Assembly (NCBI RefSeq): GCF_000275845.1
Contig: NW_006766907.1
Span: 1-41,974, forward strand
Origin: Dichomitus squalens LYAD-421 SS1
Taxonomy: Eukaryota; Basidiomycota; Agaricomycetes; Polyporales; Polyporaceae
Direction: 5' to 3'
Length of the DNA stretch: 41,974 bases
A model generated the notes under the pieces. It searched no databases and was not told where the DNA came from. It saw only the letters and a program-made list of their open reading frames with translations. Shown piece after piece: positions 32,130-41,974 of the stretch. Within the stretch, counting starts at the first letter, position 1. Each line of letters begins with the position of its first letter. The position numbers were made by a program, and so were the translations under genes.

Positions 32130-33973
32130 TATACTCATTGTCTAACTTCATCGTCTCCCGCCCGGACTCTTGTGCCATCCTCACCGCGTCTGCTTTGATG
32201 TAACGTTTCGCTCGGCCCTGCCGTGGGCTTCGCGATCAGCGCTCGCCATACTTTGCTTCCGGCCCTTCGCCGGCCTTCCTAATTATGACGGTCATCGTAG
32301 GCCATGGTGGTTTTTCGGCTGACTGCGTGATGCGGTTTGGTTTGTGCTTTAACTGATGTGAAGACTCGATCACGTGCCATGTTTATGTTCGCCTCGCCTC
32401 ATAAGTTGTGGCGGGGTTCAGCCTTTAGCGGCGAACATATGTCCCCAGCCTCTCAATCGCGCCCGGCATATATAACGCTGATCACTTCTGGCGCCCTGCC
32501 CGCAGCTCTCAACCACCAACCACACGGTAAGCATCTCCGACACTATAGAATTCGCGCACATCCTGCTAATGCCGAACATCTTCCGCCAGCCGAGTACAAG
32601 AACACCTCACCCACCAACCAACCCTGCCCCGGTCGACTGCATAATATGTTGTACCTAGTACAGCAAGGCATGACTGGGCGGCGCGGTTTCCATGTGCACA
32701 GAGCCGGTTCGTACGAGGGCGTACTAGTATGCCTATCGGCGGGCCTCTGCGGAAGCCTGTCCTCCGCGTACAAGTGCGTCAACGTCAACGGGGGCAGGTG
32801 GCCGCGGCTGGGCGGATTGGAGACGGAGGATAGACGGTCGATTGGCGTAGCTTAGACCCTATCCTGCACTTGCCCCCGGACAATCTGGAGACAGGTTGGA
32901 AGGAGGCTTGGCGCGTACGGGGTAGGGTGGCGCAACCGACTGTTGCCCATTCGTAGTTCGTGAGTGTCGTTGTTTCTCTAATTTTGTTTCCGTCTCTTTG
33001 CTTTGTTTGGAACTCAAATGCGAAAGCGCTACAAATGAGAGTGGATGCGATGGTGACGGGCTAGCAGGCGGTCATCAGTGTGGCGGGACGATGTTCTCAT
33101 GGTTCTTCGTGCTCTACTTACCTCCTTGCTTCCATCTTTGCAGGCCCTTGCAATACGCCAATGTTAATCGAAAGCAGTGACAAACGGCACGAGGTCGACA
33201 GTGAGAACGCTGGTATCTCGAAAGATGAGTGACTGGCGTTTGGTTTCGGCTTTCATTTCTCTGCGTCCTGCGCTCCTTGGTTATCATTGCTCCCTTCTCG
33301 TCTTCACCCCACTCCCTTGCATCCCCTACCCAGGCCCTATTTTTTTCTTCTTGGCCTCTTCCTCTCCCCCCTTCACATTCTCTTTCGTCGACTCCCTTAG
33401 ACGTCGGTCTCAGGTGGTTCGGCGGAAGGCAAGGCGAAGAGGCGTGCCCTTCTCTCTTCTCACTAGGTAATCGTTACCTCCGCAGGCTAAACTTATTTCG
33501 TCACAATCCGGCCAGCGCTTTCGGGGGATAGTGGCTGTACTCATAGAACTTCTCTGAAGACCATGGCAGGCAGGCATCCTCTGGTTCCAGGTACACGCAA
33601 CAGCTTCATCTGCGGATTCTCTACCTTGGATACTGTCACTCTATCAGCCATATATGCTTTAACCCGCATATCTTCTGCGCGCCCCGTCGATTCGTCGTGC
33701 ACGCCACCGACGGAGCTGCAGTGCGTCTGTCGGCGTCTGTCCAACCTCGCCAACTCGAACACGCACCTTTCCGGTGCGCTGCCCACGCGCAGGCGGTGCG
33801 GCTCAGGCCAGCTCTTGTCTCTTCCCGGCTTCTGCCCTGCTTCTTGGAGTTCGACCACTACAAACGTCGAGGCGACCCGGCCCACTCCCACAAAAGCCTG
33901 CGGTGGGGGCATACTCCAGTCTGGACTACAAAACATTATCCTTTGAACGACCGTGTCCCTCCCACCTGCTACG
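32130..33973. other. intergenic region with an orphan promoter
   Basis: No confirmed gene. It contains the TATA box and intron listed separately (32469-32589), a pyrimidine-rich tract at about 33280-33410 typical of fungal core promoters, and frames at 33563-33946 on both strands that lack motifs. The right part should supply the promoter and 5'UTR of the orphan gene that starts at 33974. Confidence 0.4.
32469..32589 (+). promoter_or_regulatory. TATA box with 5'UTR-type intron, product unclear
   Basis: TATATAA at 32469-32475 is followed by a C/T-rich leader and a textbook intron 32527-32589 (GTAAGC donor, CTAAT at 32566-32570, CGCCAG acceptor). The first ATG downstream (32646) opens a 69-codon frame ending at 32855, with several Cys and Gly residues and no known motif. 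It may encode a tiny protein or a non-coding transcript, or be the start of a truncated gene. Confidence 0.4.
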
Positions 33974-35751
33974 ATGACGTCAGCTTCACTGGTCGGCTCC
34001 TATGTCGTGCTACAGATAAATGCGAGGGCAATGGTGGCCGAGTACGCGGACTCGCCCATACTCGCCCTCGCGAAGGCTCTGGGCACCCAGAAGTACGTTG
34101 CGCTCGTCGAAAAGGTACGCTCCACAGTCCCTCTCTCACACTGAATACCATCCGAACTTCTGTTCTGCTCTGCTGGGAACTCTAGGAAGTCCGCGTCGCC
34201 TCGTGTTCGGATGAACCGATGTGGCGCGTGTACCGCGTGTCCTTCGTCGGCCGCCACCCCCGCCTGCGCCCGGGGCTGTCTGGATCTAGCTCACCCTCGC
34301 CCGACGGGTGCCTCCCTATCTACCCTGCAACTCCGTCATGCCACGAGACGGCGTACGCCCCCGTCCATCCCTCCAAGGCGTTCCCAAAAGGCGACTGCTG
34401 TCACCGCCCCGAGCTCGAGACGTTCATCCGCGTCCACCGACAGCCGCATCACGTCCCACCACAATGGAGGCTCTCCGACGAACAGATCGCGCGCGTTACC
34501 GCGATGCGGGAAAGCGCTGACCCCAGCATCACCGGATCAGAGGCGTCGTACGTCCAGGTGCGCTCGGACGAGACAGACACCACAACTAAGCAGCCGATCG
34601 CACTGTCCCCGCATAGGAAAGAAACCTTCCCATTCGCGCACCTTATGAGGAACGGAGAAGGAGCGAGTCGTGACAAGCGGCTTCCGCGACTCCCTCTCCC
34701 GTCGCCTCTCAGCCCTAGCTTCGCTGGTCGCACCGCTTCGCCTGACGCACAGGTGTTCACGCCGACCTCGCACATCACGAGCACAAGCGCGGCCGAGACA
34801 TCAGTGTCCGAGCTCTTCGATAGAGCTGAGATGCGCAAGAGGCACGACACGATGGACTCGGGAAGCGTATACTCATCAACCACCGCGTCGACGTCGACGT
34901 CGGTTGTCGTGCTGCTCGAGGCGCCGAGCGCGAGCCAGCTCGCGCTGACTCTTGAGTGCGACGCTTACCTGGACGATATCCCGCTCGTCGACGTCAGCTT
35001 CGATATCTCCGAGCTCGCCACGATCCCAGACCCGGCGGAGTTCCTCGAAGAGCGCAACGTCGTTGCACAGTGAGTTCCCCCCCCCCTTGTCTCGTTCAGG
35101 CTGCATCCGACTGACACCGGCACCCCCCACAGACTAGTCCGCAAAGCGGAGACACGAGAACGCAACTCGCCCGCGCCCTCTATCCACACCGCAGACGCGC
35201 GCAGCGCGTTCGACGTCGAGTCCCGCCGACCCAGCCTCTCCCGCTGCCAGTCATACCGGTCGCAGACCCAGCGCACGGTCACCTCCCGCGCAGCTTCACC
35301 GCTCGCCGCCCCACCGATCCCACCACTCCCGCCGATCCCAGCAGGCCCAGCGAAGTTGCGTAAATCCCGCTCGCGCGCGTCGTACAAGCAGATCCGCGCC
35401 GATGCGCGTTCTATACGCTCCGAAAGGATCTCTCGGAAGAACTCGTCCGACGGGTCGCGATCGGATACGGTAAAGGAATTTGGTGAGGGGAGGGAGCGCA
35501 AGAGAGGTGACTCCTTCAACTCCTATTCTGTCCTTTCCTATCCAGGCGACGCTCATGGCGTTGCCTTGACAGAGAGGACGCTCGTCGAGTGGCTCGCTGC
35601 GTTCGCGGAGAAGCCGGTGATCATATTCAGGAGGCCTGCCCGGGCTGTTAGGCGATGGGTGCGGTGCATAGTGCTAAGGAGCCGCAGGGGGGACAAAGCG
35701 AGGGCGAAGTTGTCGTATCAGCTTGGAGAGGATTCTGGCTTGCACAAGTGA
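33974..35751 (+). CDS. orphan Ser-rich protein, 547 aa
   Basis: Three exons (33974-34114, 34186-35069, 35133-35751) give 547 aa with introns of 71 and 63 nt in compatible phases. Residues 1-70 look folded and likely conserved: VGSYVVLQINARAMVAEYAD, ILALAKALGTQKYVALVEK and EPMWRVYRVSFVGRHPRL. The rest is disordered, with many Ser, Pro and Arg, short acidic stretches such as LECDAYLDDIPLVDVSFDI, and a basic C-terminus (RRWVRCIVLRSRRGDKAR). I recognise no family. The single long exon with strong codon bias and clean splicing supports a real gene. It is convergent with the DUF7918 gene. Confidence 0.7.
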
Positions 35752-36063
35752 ACGCAGAGTGCAATGGACTTGCCTTCATCTTGGATATTGTACCATCTCA
35801 CATGTGTGCTTGCACGTTTGCTCGTTGTATCTATTAGCATCTGACCTTGCATGTCCTGACGCACACCAGTAGATGAATCATGGACGACTCTTGGCACGCT
35901 CATTCCGCCAACAGCATGCAGATCTAACGACGGAGGCAACACTAGAAAACCCAACAAGAAAGCTGCAAAACAGCATGTACGCGCTAGTAGTACGACAGCA
36001 AGGAGAGCACAATTCAGAGCAAGAAGACAGTGCAACACGATCACATCACAATGCCTAACAGCG
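35752..36063. other. convergent 3' intergenic gap
   Basis: This 312-bp gap between two convergent genes should contain both polyadenylation regions. I see no coding signal. Short poly-A-rich words near 35940-36060 fit a 3' end region. Confidence 0.4.
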
Positions 36064-37360
36064 TCATTCCAGCGTCAAGTCGATGACATCGCCAGGTTCG
36101 TGCTGTATCGCGGTTCGAGAACCTGCTTCGCGCTTCACGACAGGCTGTCCAGGCGATGAGACCGTCAACTCTACGAGCACAGCGGCAACGCGCGCCCTTG
36201 CACTCACTTCCTCCTCTTCATCACTCGAGAGCTCTATGACCTCTGTATGCACAAAGCCAAACCCTGCTCCAGAGCCCGATTCAAGTTTCACAGGCTTTCG
36301 GTCTTCCTCGCCCATAGTCATTGACCTCCTCAAACCGTAGATCGGAGGGCTCGCGGCGCGCGCTTTGGCCTTATTGCCCAAGCCTGACCCAGCAGCGACC
36401 CTGGGCATGATGTCCTGCGCCTGAAGGATCGCTACACACCAAGCAAGCACATTGAGGACACCACGAGAACGGAGAAGGGGCGGGGCACACCTGCAGGCCT
36501 GTACCGGAACACAAATTTCGCGCACGGCCCCGCCCGCCTGTCCAGCGGCACGCTCTTCACGCGGCTGTGGTCCGCCTTGGGGTAGCGCACCGCGCGTCCG
36601 AGCCTGTCGTCGATCCGCACCCCAGTCAGGACGCAGCACATACGCCGAGCCAGCCTAGCAGAGATCGGGATGAGATAGGGCACTCACTCGACGCAGTGCG
36701 CCCCTGCCTTCTTGCTCCGCTCGTGCACGGGCCCCGTGCCTGCAAAGCCCGCGGGCCTGAACGCGGTCTGGATGACGTGCGGGTGGACGTGCACGACGTG
36801 CAGCTCAATTGAGCCGAGCTTGTCCGGTATGCCTGCGCCCCAGAGCGCGTCGTCATCGTCTGCAAGCGTCCATGATGCGGGAATGAGCTGGGACTCGGGA
36901 TGCGGGGAGGACTTGAGCTTTGGGGAGAGACGGGCGAGAGGACGCACCGGTGGTCTGCAGGTTGGCGAACTGGAAGGGCTGGTACGTGTCCGCGGACGTC
37001 GTGGATATCCCTAGACGTTTCCCAACGACACCCGGGGGACAGCGGGTCTTGCCCACGACGTGGCCATCCACGAAGATCTTCATGCTCGCATGGGGGGCGT
37101 ATGCGCCGTTGTGGTCTTTCCATCGGATTTGGAATTCCTAAGATGCAAGGCTATACTCAGCTCGCCAGGTACGTTATGGCGTCCGTCCAAGGTGTAGAGA
37201 CTGGTGTAGCGGGCATGGACTCTGTACGTACCTTGCCACTCTCACTAGGAATATAGCATGCAATCGTCTTCCCGTCCTCGCCCTCGTACTTGACGTCGTA
37301 CTCGGGTATGCGTTCCTTTTGGCCATCAGAAATCCAGACCTCGTATCCAATATGCAGCAT
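36064..37360 (-). CDS. DUF7918-type protein with SUMO-related tail
   Basis: Five exons (37360-37232, 37137-36948, 36859-36688, 36603-36491, 36431-36064) give 323 aa. Residues 1-200 match the plan of the basidiomycete DUF7918 family as I know it: an opening beta segment (YEVWISDGQKERIPEYDVKY), EFQIRWKDHNGAYAPHASMK, VDGHVVGKTRCPPG, YQPFQFANLQTTDDDDALWG and GSIELHVVHVHP. The function of that domain is unknown. The tail (202-323) is disordered and has two sumoylation-type sites, VKLE (Lys250) and VKRE (Lys301), and two SUMO-interacting motifs, VIELSSDEEEE (266-276) and VIDLTLE (317-323, the extreme C-terminus). This points to a nuclear role in SUMO signalling. It is followed on the same strand by no gene until 35751, and DUF1769 lies upstream. 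Confidence 0.82.
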
Positions 37361-37739
37361 CGTCTAAGGCAACAAAAACAGTGTCGAGATATAAGTACAG
37401 TTCGTCGTAGTCGGAGAAGCGTTCAGAGTAATTAGGCACTGGCCCAACGCTGCTTCAGTACTTCAGTCCTGGTGCCACTCGGAGAAACCCCGGACATTGC
37501 ATAGCGTACGCGTGTATGTATGTGCTGACCGCGGACGCGTGACGCAGCGCGCCGGCTAGCATCAGTGCATGTGTAATATCGAACGCCTCGGACGAGAACT
37601 ATGATGACATATGCTTGATAGTAGTACAGAATCCAAACCCTGCAATCCAGATAGTCCGATATCCCGAGCGCGCCCCGGGCATCATACAAAGCACCACTCA
37701 ACGACCGCAAACCAATCCTCTCTCCCTCCCCCACACATA
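37361..37739. other. gap between DUF1769 stop and DUF7918 start
   Basis: This 379-bp stretch separates two same-strand genes and should contain the terminator of DUF1769 and the promoter of DUF7918. I see no TATA box and no coding signal. Confidence 0.4.
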
Positions 37740-38843
37740 TCAATCCACATCGCTCACCTTGCCCTTCTCCCCGGCCCCGACCGAGTCCTCGTCGCCTTCC
37801 GCAGGCTCGATAACGACGCACCACAGCACGCGCCCCCAAGCCCTCTCCGGGGTACGCTCGCTCTTGTTCAGCCGCTCGCAGCACACGAAGCGCACTGGCT
37901 GGCCATCCCAGTACTTCGTCATCTCGATCGAGATGCCCCCCGGCAGGCGGAGCATGATGCCGTCCGGACTGAACTGGAGGAAGTCGTAGCAGAAGTCCGT
38001 CGTGACGACGTCCTACACAGGTGCACCACAGTGAGTTCTCTCACCGCCCGGCAGATCGAGGAATGGAGAGACGTACATCGGGCCCGAGAACGACTTCCTG
38101 CCTCCGGAGCGCGTTCGTGAAGTACGACCGTCGCTTCGACGGGCTGTCCTTCAGCTTCCCACCCTTGCCGCTGCTGTTCGTCGCCGTCGGGATCGTCTGC
38201 AGCTGCGACGTGTCGTCGTTGATGGGTGCATGAGGAGGCGGGAACGCCGGGGCGGGGCCGCTATCAGTGGCGCGGGCGTGGTGGAAGTACGGCATGGTCG
38301 CGATGAGCGGAGAGAGGGCCCACGGCCTTGTGCGAGAGGCGAGGTCATTCTCGAGCGTTGGGTCGATGAAGCTACATACGCATTGTGTTGAGGTTATAGG
38401 ACGGGCATGCACAGAAGAGAGGTGCGTACTTCATGAACCTGAGCGCAGCGCTGAACACCCACGGCAGCTTCAGCGGCCTATCGAAGATGTTCCCGAACAG
38501 GAGTTCGTCTGCGTTATACCCGTTCAAGTACCTTCCTGCCCCCATAAACGTATGTCAGCGCCTTGAGCCCTCACTGTGCATGATCTCCTCGTTCGCCGCT
38601 CGCGCGACCCCAACAAGGCAGTGCCAGCTCACCTTGGACCTGGATGCTCCAAGTGACCCCGCTGCGCTTCTTGAAGTACTCGCTGTCCGTCACCCTCCCC
38701 TCCGCATCTGCGAAGCCCTTGATGTAAATCGCGACCTGGCCCTCGAACGCGTCCGACGAGATCCTGGCCGGCTTCCCCGAGTTCGCCTGGATGGGGAAGA
38801 GCTCGTCGGGCGATGGTCCTGCGAGCACTCTGAGACGTGGCAT
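37740..38843 (-). CDS. DUF1769 family protein
   Basis: Four exons (38843-38633, 38535-38430, 38371-38077, 38012-37740) give 294 aa with introns of 97, 58 and 64 nt. The N-terminus (MPRLRVLAGPSPDELFPIQA, then INSGKP-like and EGQVAIYIKGFAD) is the family signature as I recall it. RPLKLPWVFSAALRFM and FIDPTLENDLASRTRPWALSP follow, with WGRVLWCVVIEPAEGDEDS near the end. Other fungal members have the same order and a similar length, and some carry a lipid-binding role, but the biochemical function is not established. A Ser/Lys-rich linker (residues about 145-180) interrupts the middle. The Met at 38843 is the first in frame. The assignment is by recall of the motif, not by a search. Confidence 0.8.
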
Positions 38844-39400
38844 CCTGTCTATGGTCTTGTCTGTTTTGTCGGTTTCTGTGTTATCTGTTGTCCCTGGAGC
38901 CGTAGTCTCTCGACTGAAATGGAAACCTAGTGTCGTCGTCTAGCGTAGTCGTTGGCGAAGAAACAAGATGGGTCGTGAATGCGAGAGAGAGGCGTTTACG
39001 TAGGCCTGCTACGCTCGCACGGTTGGCGTCCAAGAATACGCAGTAGGGGGGCGGTGGCTGGCAGTGGGAGGGCGAGTAGACTGCGCAGCAGGTCCCTTTC
39101 TGGCCACCGCAAGCCGCGTCGGGAGGCGTCGGCAATTGCCGTGCTTCTACGACCTTGGATCTGAACAGAGTGGAGATTGGCAGCGCTGGCCTAAGCGATG
39201 AGGCGCGCGTCCAAGCGCCAGGACCTCGCATAGACCAGATGGCGAGCATCTCCAAGAGATAACATCGGCTATCGTGCTCCTGCTCTTGATCTCACCTGCG
39301 TAGCTGATAGCGGCGGTCCCTCATTGTATCTGCTTCTCCTTGCTAACCGCTGGTCCGATTACCTCAAAACAACGTGTGTACAATACTCATGTACGCAGCG
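38844..39400. other. upstream region of DUF1769 gene, no gene seen
   Basis: This stretch holds the probable promoter and 5'UTR of the DUF1769 gene. Minus-strand frame 39255-38881 has no known motif. I see no repeat or RNA gene. Confidence 0.35.
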
Positions 39401-40290
39401 AAGAAAATGTTTGGTCCAGATTTTGGCGAAAGTGCGCGCACTTTGATGAAAACACATCTTAAAAAAACTATACCAAAGACTTCAAGCCCCCAAAGCATAC
39501 AAATGGATTGGTGTATTTCGTTTTGCAGGCAATAGGGTATGGACCATGCTATTAGACAATCCATGGAGGCAACCAAGGACAGCGGACAGCCTAAGCGCGC
39601 AAGCCAGAAGAAACAGTTTCCAAAAAAGGCATCTTGATCGTCCACTACCACGATGGCTCTGACACGCCATTCTTCCGCTCAGAAAGCTCACTCTGCAAGT
39701 CAGATGTGAAGAATTAGTGACAGGCGACTAGCAAAGGAGAAATATCAGCCTTACCACATTCCTCCTCCCATCCGGACATATTCTGGGCTGCCTCATAGCT
39801 CTACATCTGACACCCATCCTAATGCCCAGCAGCTCAAGACAAGCAGCACAAAGTGGCGATAAAGTTTGACGTTCCCACCCGCAGCATGCGGCTATACTTA
39901 GTAACATAACGGAATGTCAGTAACCCTAATAGGCCTGCCATCTATCCTGCCCCAACTTACAGCCTGAAAGCACCTCAGAAAGGACGATTTGACATTGTAC
40001 CACTGAAGGACCATGTTGGGCTCATAAATTCAATCGCAATTGTGTCGCTTAGATGATAATGCAGCCAAGATAATCAGAATCGGACAAATCTCGATATAGC
40101 GGCGAGCGTCTCTATCACATGTCCGACCTGAACATCGGCTAGCGGGCGCTGCCAATCTCCAAACAGAGCATGAGCATATCTGGCCGCGAGGAAGGCGGGC
40201 AGGAGAGAACTGATTCCTAGGTCTATAGCCCATTCACATAGCAAAAGCATTCGCCGGAGGCCCAAAAGATTGCTGAGTTCTGTCAGTCAA
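39401..40290 (-). pseudogene. spliced gene remnant, unknown
   Basis: Several intron-like signals and short protein-like exons lie on the minus strand. One frame (40265-40074) reads ADVQVGHVIETLAAISRFVR after an acceptor near 40285. A clean intron lies around 39705-39755 (GTAAGG, CTAAT branch, TTGCAG), and another donor (GTAAGT) at about 39960. Stops between the pieces prevent a single protein. It may be a decayed gene or transposon that once joined the fragment at 40680-41101. No family recognised. Confidence 0.3.
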
Positions 40291-40480
40291 GGAGGTCGAT
40301 AGCCGTATATTGTGCCTTGAAAGTTCCAGGTGGATTTTCCCACAAGTTGTTGCCGGGGCGCGCGTTCACTTAAACCACATACATACTACATAGAGCTTTG
40401 CCCCACGGTCGTGAGTGGCCGCAGCTCTCTGTCACAGCAGATGGTCGACGGACAGACTGCGGGCTCCGGCGCAGCGAGGA

Positions 40481-40526
40481 GTAGACAATAGACTATATCA
40501 ACAGCAGACAATAAACTATATCAACA
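40481..40526. repeat. two-copy 23-bp tandem repeat
   Basis: Units at 40481-40503 and 40504-40526 (core AGACAATA, TATATCAACA) match at 21 of 23 positions. The block is in AT-rich non-coding DNA between the two remnants. The function is unknown. Confidence 0.7.
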
Positions 40527-40679
40527 AGATGACTATGTAGTACAGAAGACCACAATACGCTCGCCGGCAAGCTACTGGGAAGGAGATGAGTGCTTGGCAT
40601 GAGATGACCGAAGGTGACATAGAGATGGTGGTACATAGCTGGATTCTGACGAAGGCAAACTCCTGACAGCAGAGTCGAC

Positions 40680-41101
40680 TCATGTGGCGGTATCGTTGTC
40701 CTGCACCATGCGTTGGGAAACTCAACATCAGCATCAATCTCACTAGGTATCGGTCAACGTACGACTCGGTGGTGGGCCATCATAGTCTTGAGATTATCAA
40801 GACATCTGAAGGCATGGTCTTCCAGCTTGCTTTCGTAATCCAGGTGAGCAAAGCCGCTGCCAATCCGTACATTCGCAGCTGCCGTCAAGGCGTTCTCCAG
40901 TGTGGTCGTCAACTCCTCGGGTATCACCGCGCAGCCGCGTGGATCATAGCAAAGATCATGGAAAGGTGGCCACATGAGCAGGCCTTGGAGTAGTTCCCGG
41001 GTCATCGAGTATCGAAGGTGACTCGGCCCATCGATCCTGAATGATCCTAGGACGTGCCACCAGTCCAGGCTGTGCCAGTGATCCTCAAATTTCGACAACA
41101 T
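40680..41101 (-). CDS. 3' end of a gene, 5' part missing
   Basis: Two exons (41101-40763 and 40700-40680) give a frame that ends DNDTAT-stop. The first exon begins exactly after a strong acceptor (TTTTTACAG), and the donor GTACGT and acceptor GTGCAG bound a 62-nt intron, so this looks like an internal acceptor and a real last intron. The residues (for example HSLDWWHVLGSFRIDGPSHL, then ELLQGLLMWPPFHDLCYDPR) look globular but match no family I know. The missing 5' exons should lie beyond 41110, where AT-rich repeats begin, so the gene may be truncated by repeat insertion. Confidence 0.45.
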
Positions 41102-41169
41102 CTGTAAAAACCACCTTTGCAAATTACACCTATTCAGTACAGATTAGCTCTTAATAGACACAGTAGATG

Positions 41170-41290
41170 AATAGTGAAAAATAGTGCAAAATCGAGAGGT
41201 CCCCAAAAATAATTGCACTATTTTGCACTATTTATGCAAATTTGTGCAAAGTAGCACTATAGTAGACGGAAATAGTGCTACAGTAGACAT
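41170..41290. repeat. AT-rich block of TAGTGCA/TGCACTA words
   Basis: The word AATAGTGCAAAAT and its reverse complement recur (41180-41192, 41212-41232, and variants to 41280). They form an inverted pair around a CCCC-containing loop and direct repeats on the right. It looks like the terminal repeat region of a small AT-rich transposon. Confidence 0.5.
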
Positions 41291-41396
41291 TGATAGTAGT
41301 GGATAGAGTGGGTCCATAATTTCTGACTAGTGTAGAAATGCTTAATATGACCTCAAAACCATCTGTTTATAAGCCCCAGATGCATTTAAAGTGCTG

Positions 41397-41503
41397 AAAA
41401 AATATTATAAAAAGTGTCCTCACCCAGTCTTGAACCCCCAACCCCACTTTCAGATAACACTCCTATTCCGAAGGGGTGCTCTATACAACTGTACCACCAG
41501 AGC
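41397..41503 (-). ncRNA. tRNA-like Pol III unit, probable SINE head
   Basis: Read on the minus strand, GGTGGTACAGTTGTATAGAG matches a tRNA A-box region (about 41485-41500), and GGTTCAAGACT (41426-41436) matches the B box at 8 of 11 positions. A T6 run at 41402-41397 fits a Pol III terminator. An anticodon-like arm around TTCGGAA lies between them. The length (about 88 nt before the tail) suits a tRNA with a long variable arm, but the acceptor and T stems pair poorly. It is therefore a tRNA pseudogene or the tRNA-derived head of a SINE rather than a working tRNA. The AT-rich repeat block begins about 105 bp downstream of its terminator. Confidence 0.5.
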
Positions 41504-41974
41504 TTATATAGATCTTCTCCACAAATACTATATATATCCATCACTGCTGGACTTGGGGCAAAGTGGTGACACCTCACCTTGAGATTCACCTGCTGAGGCT
41601 TGCATATGTGTAATGTCTGGGACTATGTATATAATATGGAGTGTGCTATAGAGTATGCTTCATGGTCTGAATGCTGTGCTGACAGCCTAGTCCTATACAT
41701 GATAACAAGTTCTATGTTGAGTTGTGCCCTCAAATATAAGTCAGCTATCATGGTGATTTTGCAGCTATAGAGGTGTGTAATGCTTGAGTTGAGAACTATG
41801 AGCTATAAATAAAGGATTGTCATCTTATTTGAGTCTCCCCTTGTTGAACCCGGGGGGCGAAGGCCTCTCCCACGGGTGGCAACGACAGCGGATAGCCTGC
41901 AACTCACCTAGAAGGGTTGTTGGTTGTAAGAGGCTTGTTAGAGCGATGAGAGGAGATGTTCGAGTGAACTGAAC
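41504..41974. other. right edge, TATA-containing repeat-like sequence
   Basis: No gene is seen. TATAAATA at 41804-41811 precedes a composition switch from AT-rich to GC-rich (CCCGGGGGGCGAAGG at about 41847), which resembles the U3/R boundary of an LTR. No second LTR or coding region is in the window. Confidence 0.3.

Noticed and set aside
32337..32855. 172-codon frame as one protein
   Set aside because: Its first half spans the TATA box and the 5'UTR intron, so at most the last 69 codons could be translated from that transcript.
41416..41503. Functional tRNA gene
   Set aside because: A and B boxes are present, but the acceptor and T stems do not pair well.
1..41974. CRISPR array, bacterial operon or viral genome
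   Set aside because: No regularly spaced repeats, no Shine-Dalgarno-led gene runs and spliced genes throughout; this is eukaryotic nuclear DNA.

Overview
This is eukaryotic nuclear DNA from a filamentous basidiomycete, probably an Agaricomycete. Genes are dense in 50-90 nt GT-AG introns, several have a CTAAT-type branch site, exons are GC-rich at third positions, and the genes include basidiomycete types such as F-box/WD40, alpha-arrestin, DUF1769 and DUF7918 proteins. I rebuilt gene models by hand from splice sites and conserved protein motifs. Seven models close in frame across 70 kb-scale standards of motif and splice evidence available here: two F-box/WD40 genes, an SPX-EXS gene, an arrestin, a CHCH protein, a Tim44-like protein and a DUF1769 protein; a DUF7918 gene and an orphan gene also close.

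Region 0.9-16.7 kb is a tandem segmental duplication on the minus strand. The unit is [3' part of a SPX-EXS phosphate-exporter gene - spacer - F-box/WD40 fusion gene - promoter]. It occurs twice (about 0.9-6.4 kb and 7.4-12.4 kb) and is capped by one intact 19-exon SPX-EXS gene (12372-16669). The two F-box/WD40 copies are both open. The two downstream EXS copies are decayed. Comparing copies exposes three terminal-inverted-repeat insertions (1841-1936, 2833-3189, 6430-7387) and two nearly identical patches that look like gene conversion.

Region 16.7-21.4 kb holds the EXS promoter, a TATA-driven but frameshifted unknown gene (about 17.75-19.57 kb), and sequence with no convincing gene. An intact alpha-arrestin gene follows (21431-23278, minus). 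About 6.5 kb (23.3-29.75 kb) then has no gene I can support.

Region 29.75-38.85 kb is normal gene-rich DNA. A MIX17/CHCHD2-type CHCH protein (minus) and a Tim44-like/mL45-type mitochondrial protein (plus) are divergently arranged across a 244-bp shared promoter. Next come a TATA box with a 5'UTR-type intron but no clear product, an orphan 547-aa Ser-rich protein (plus), a DUF7918 protein whose tail carries two SUMO-interacting motifs and two sumoylation consensus sites, and a DUF1769 protein.

Region 38.85-41.97 kb looks like repeat-rich, decayed DNA: spliced gene remnants on the minus strand, a short tandem repeat, an AT-rich repeat block, and a tRNA-like Pol III unit that may be the head of a SINE.
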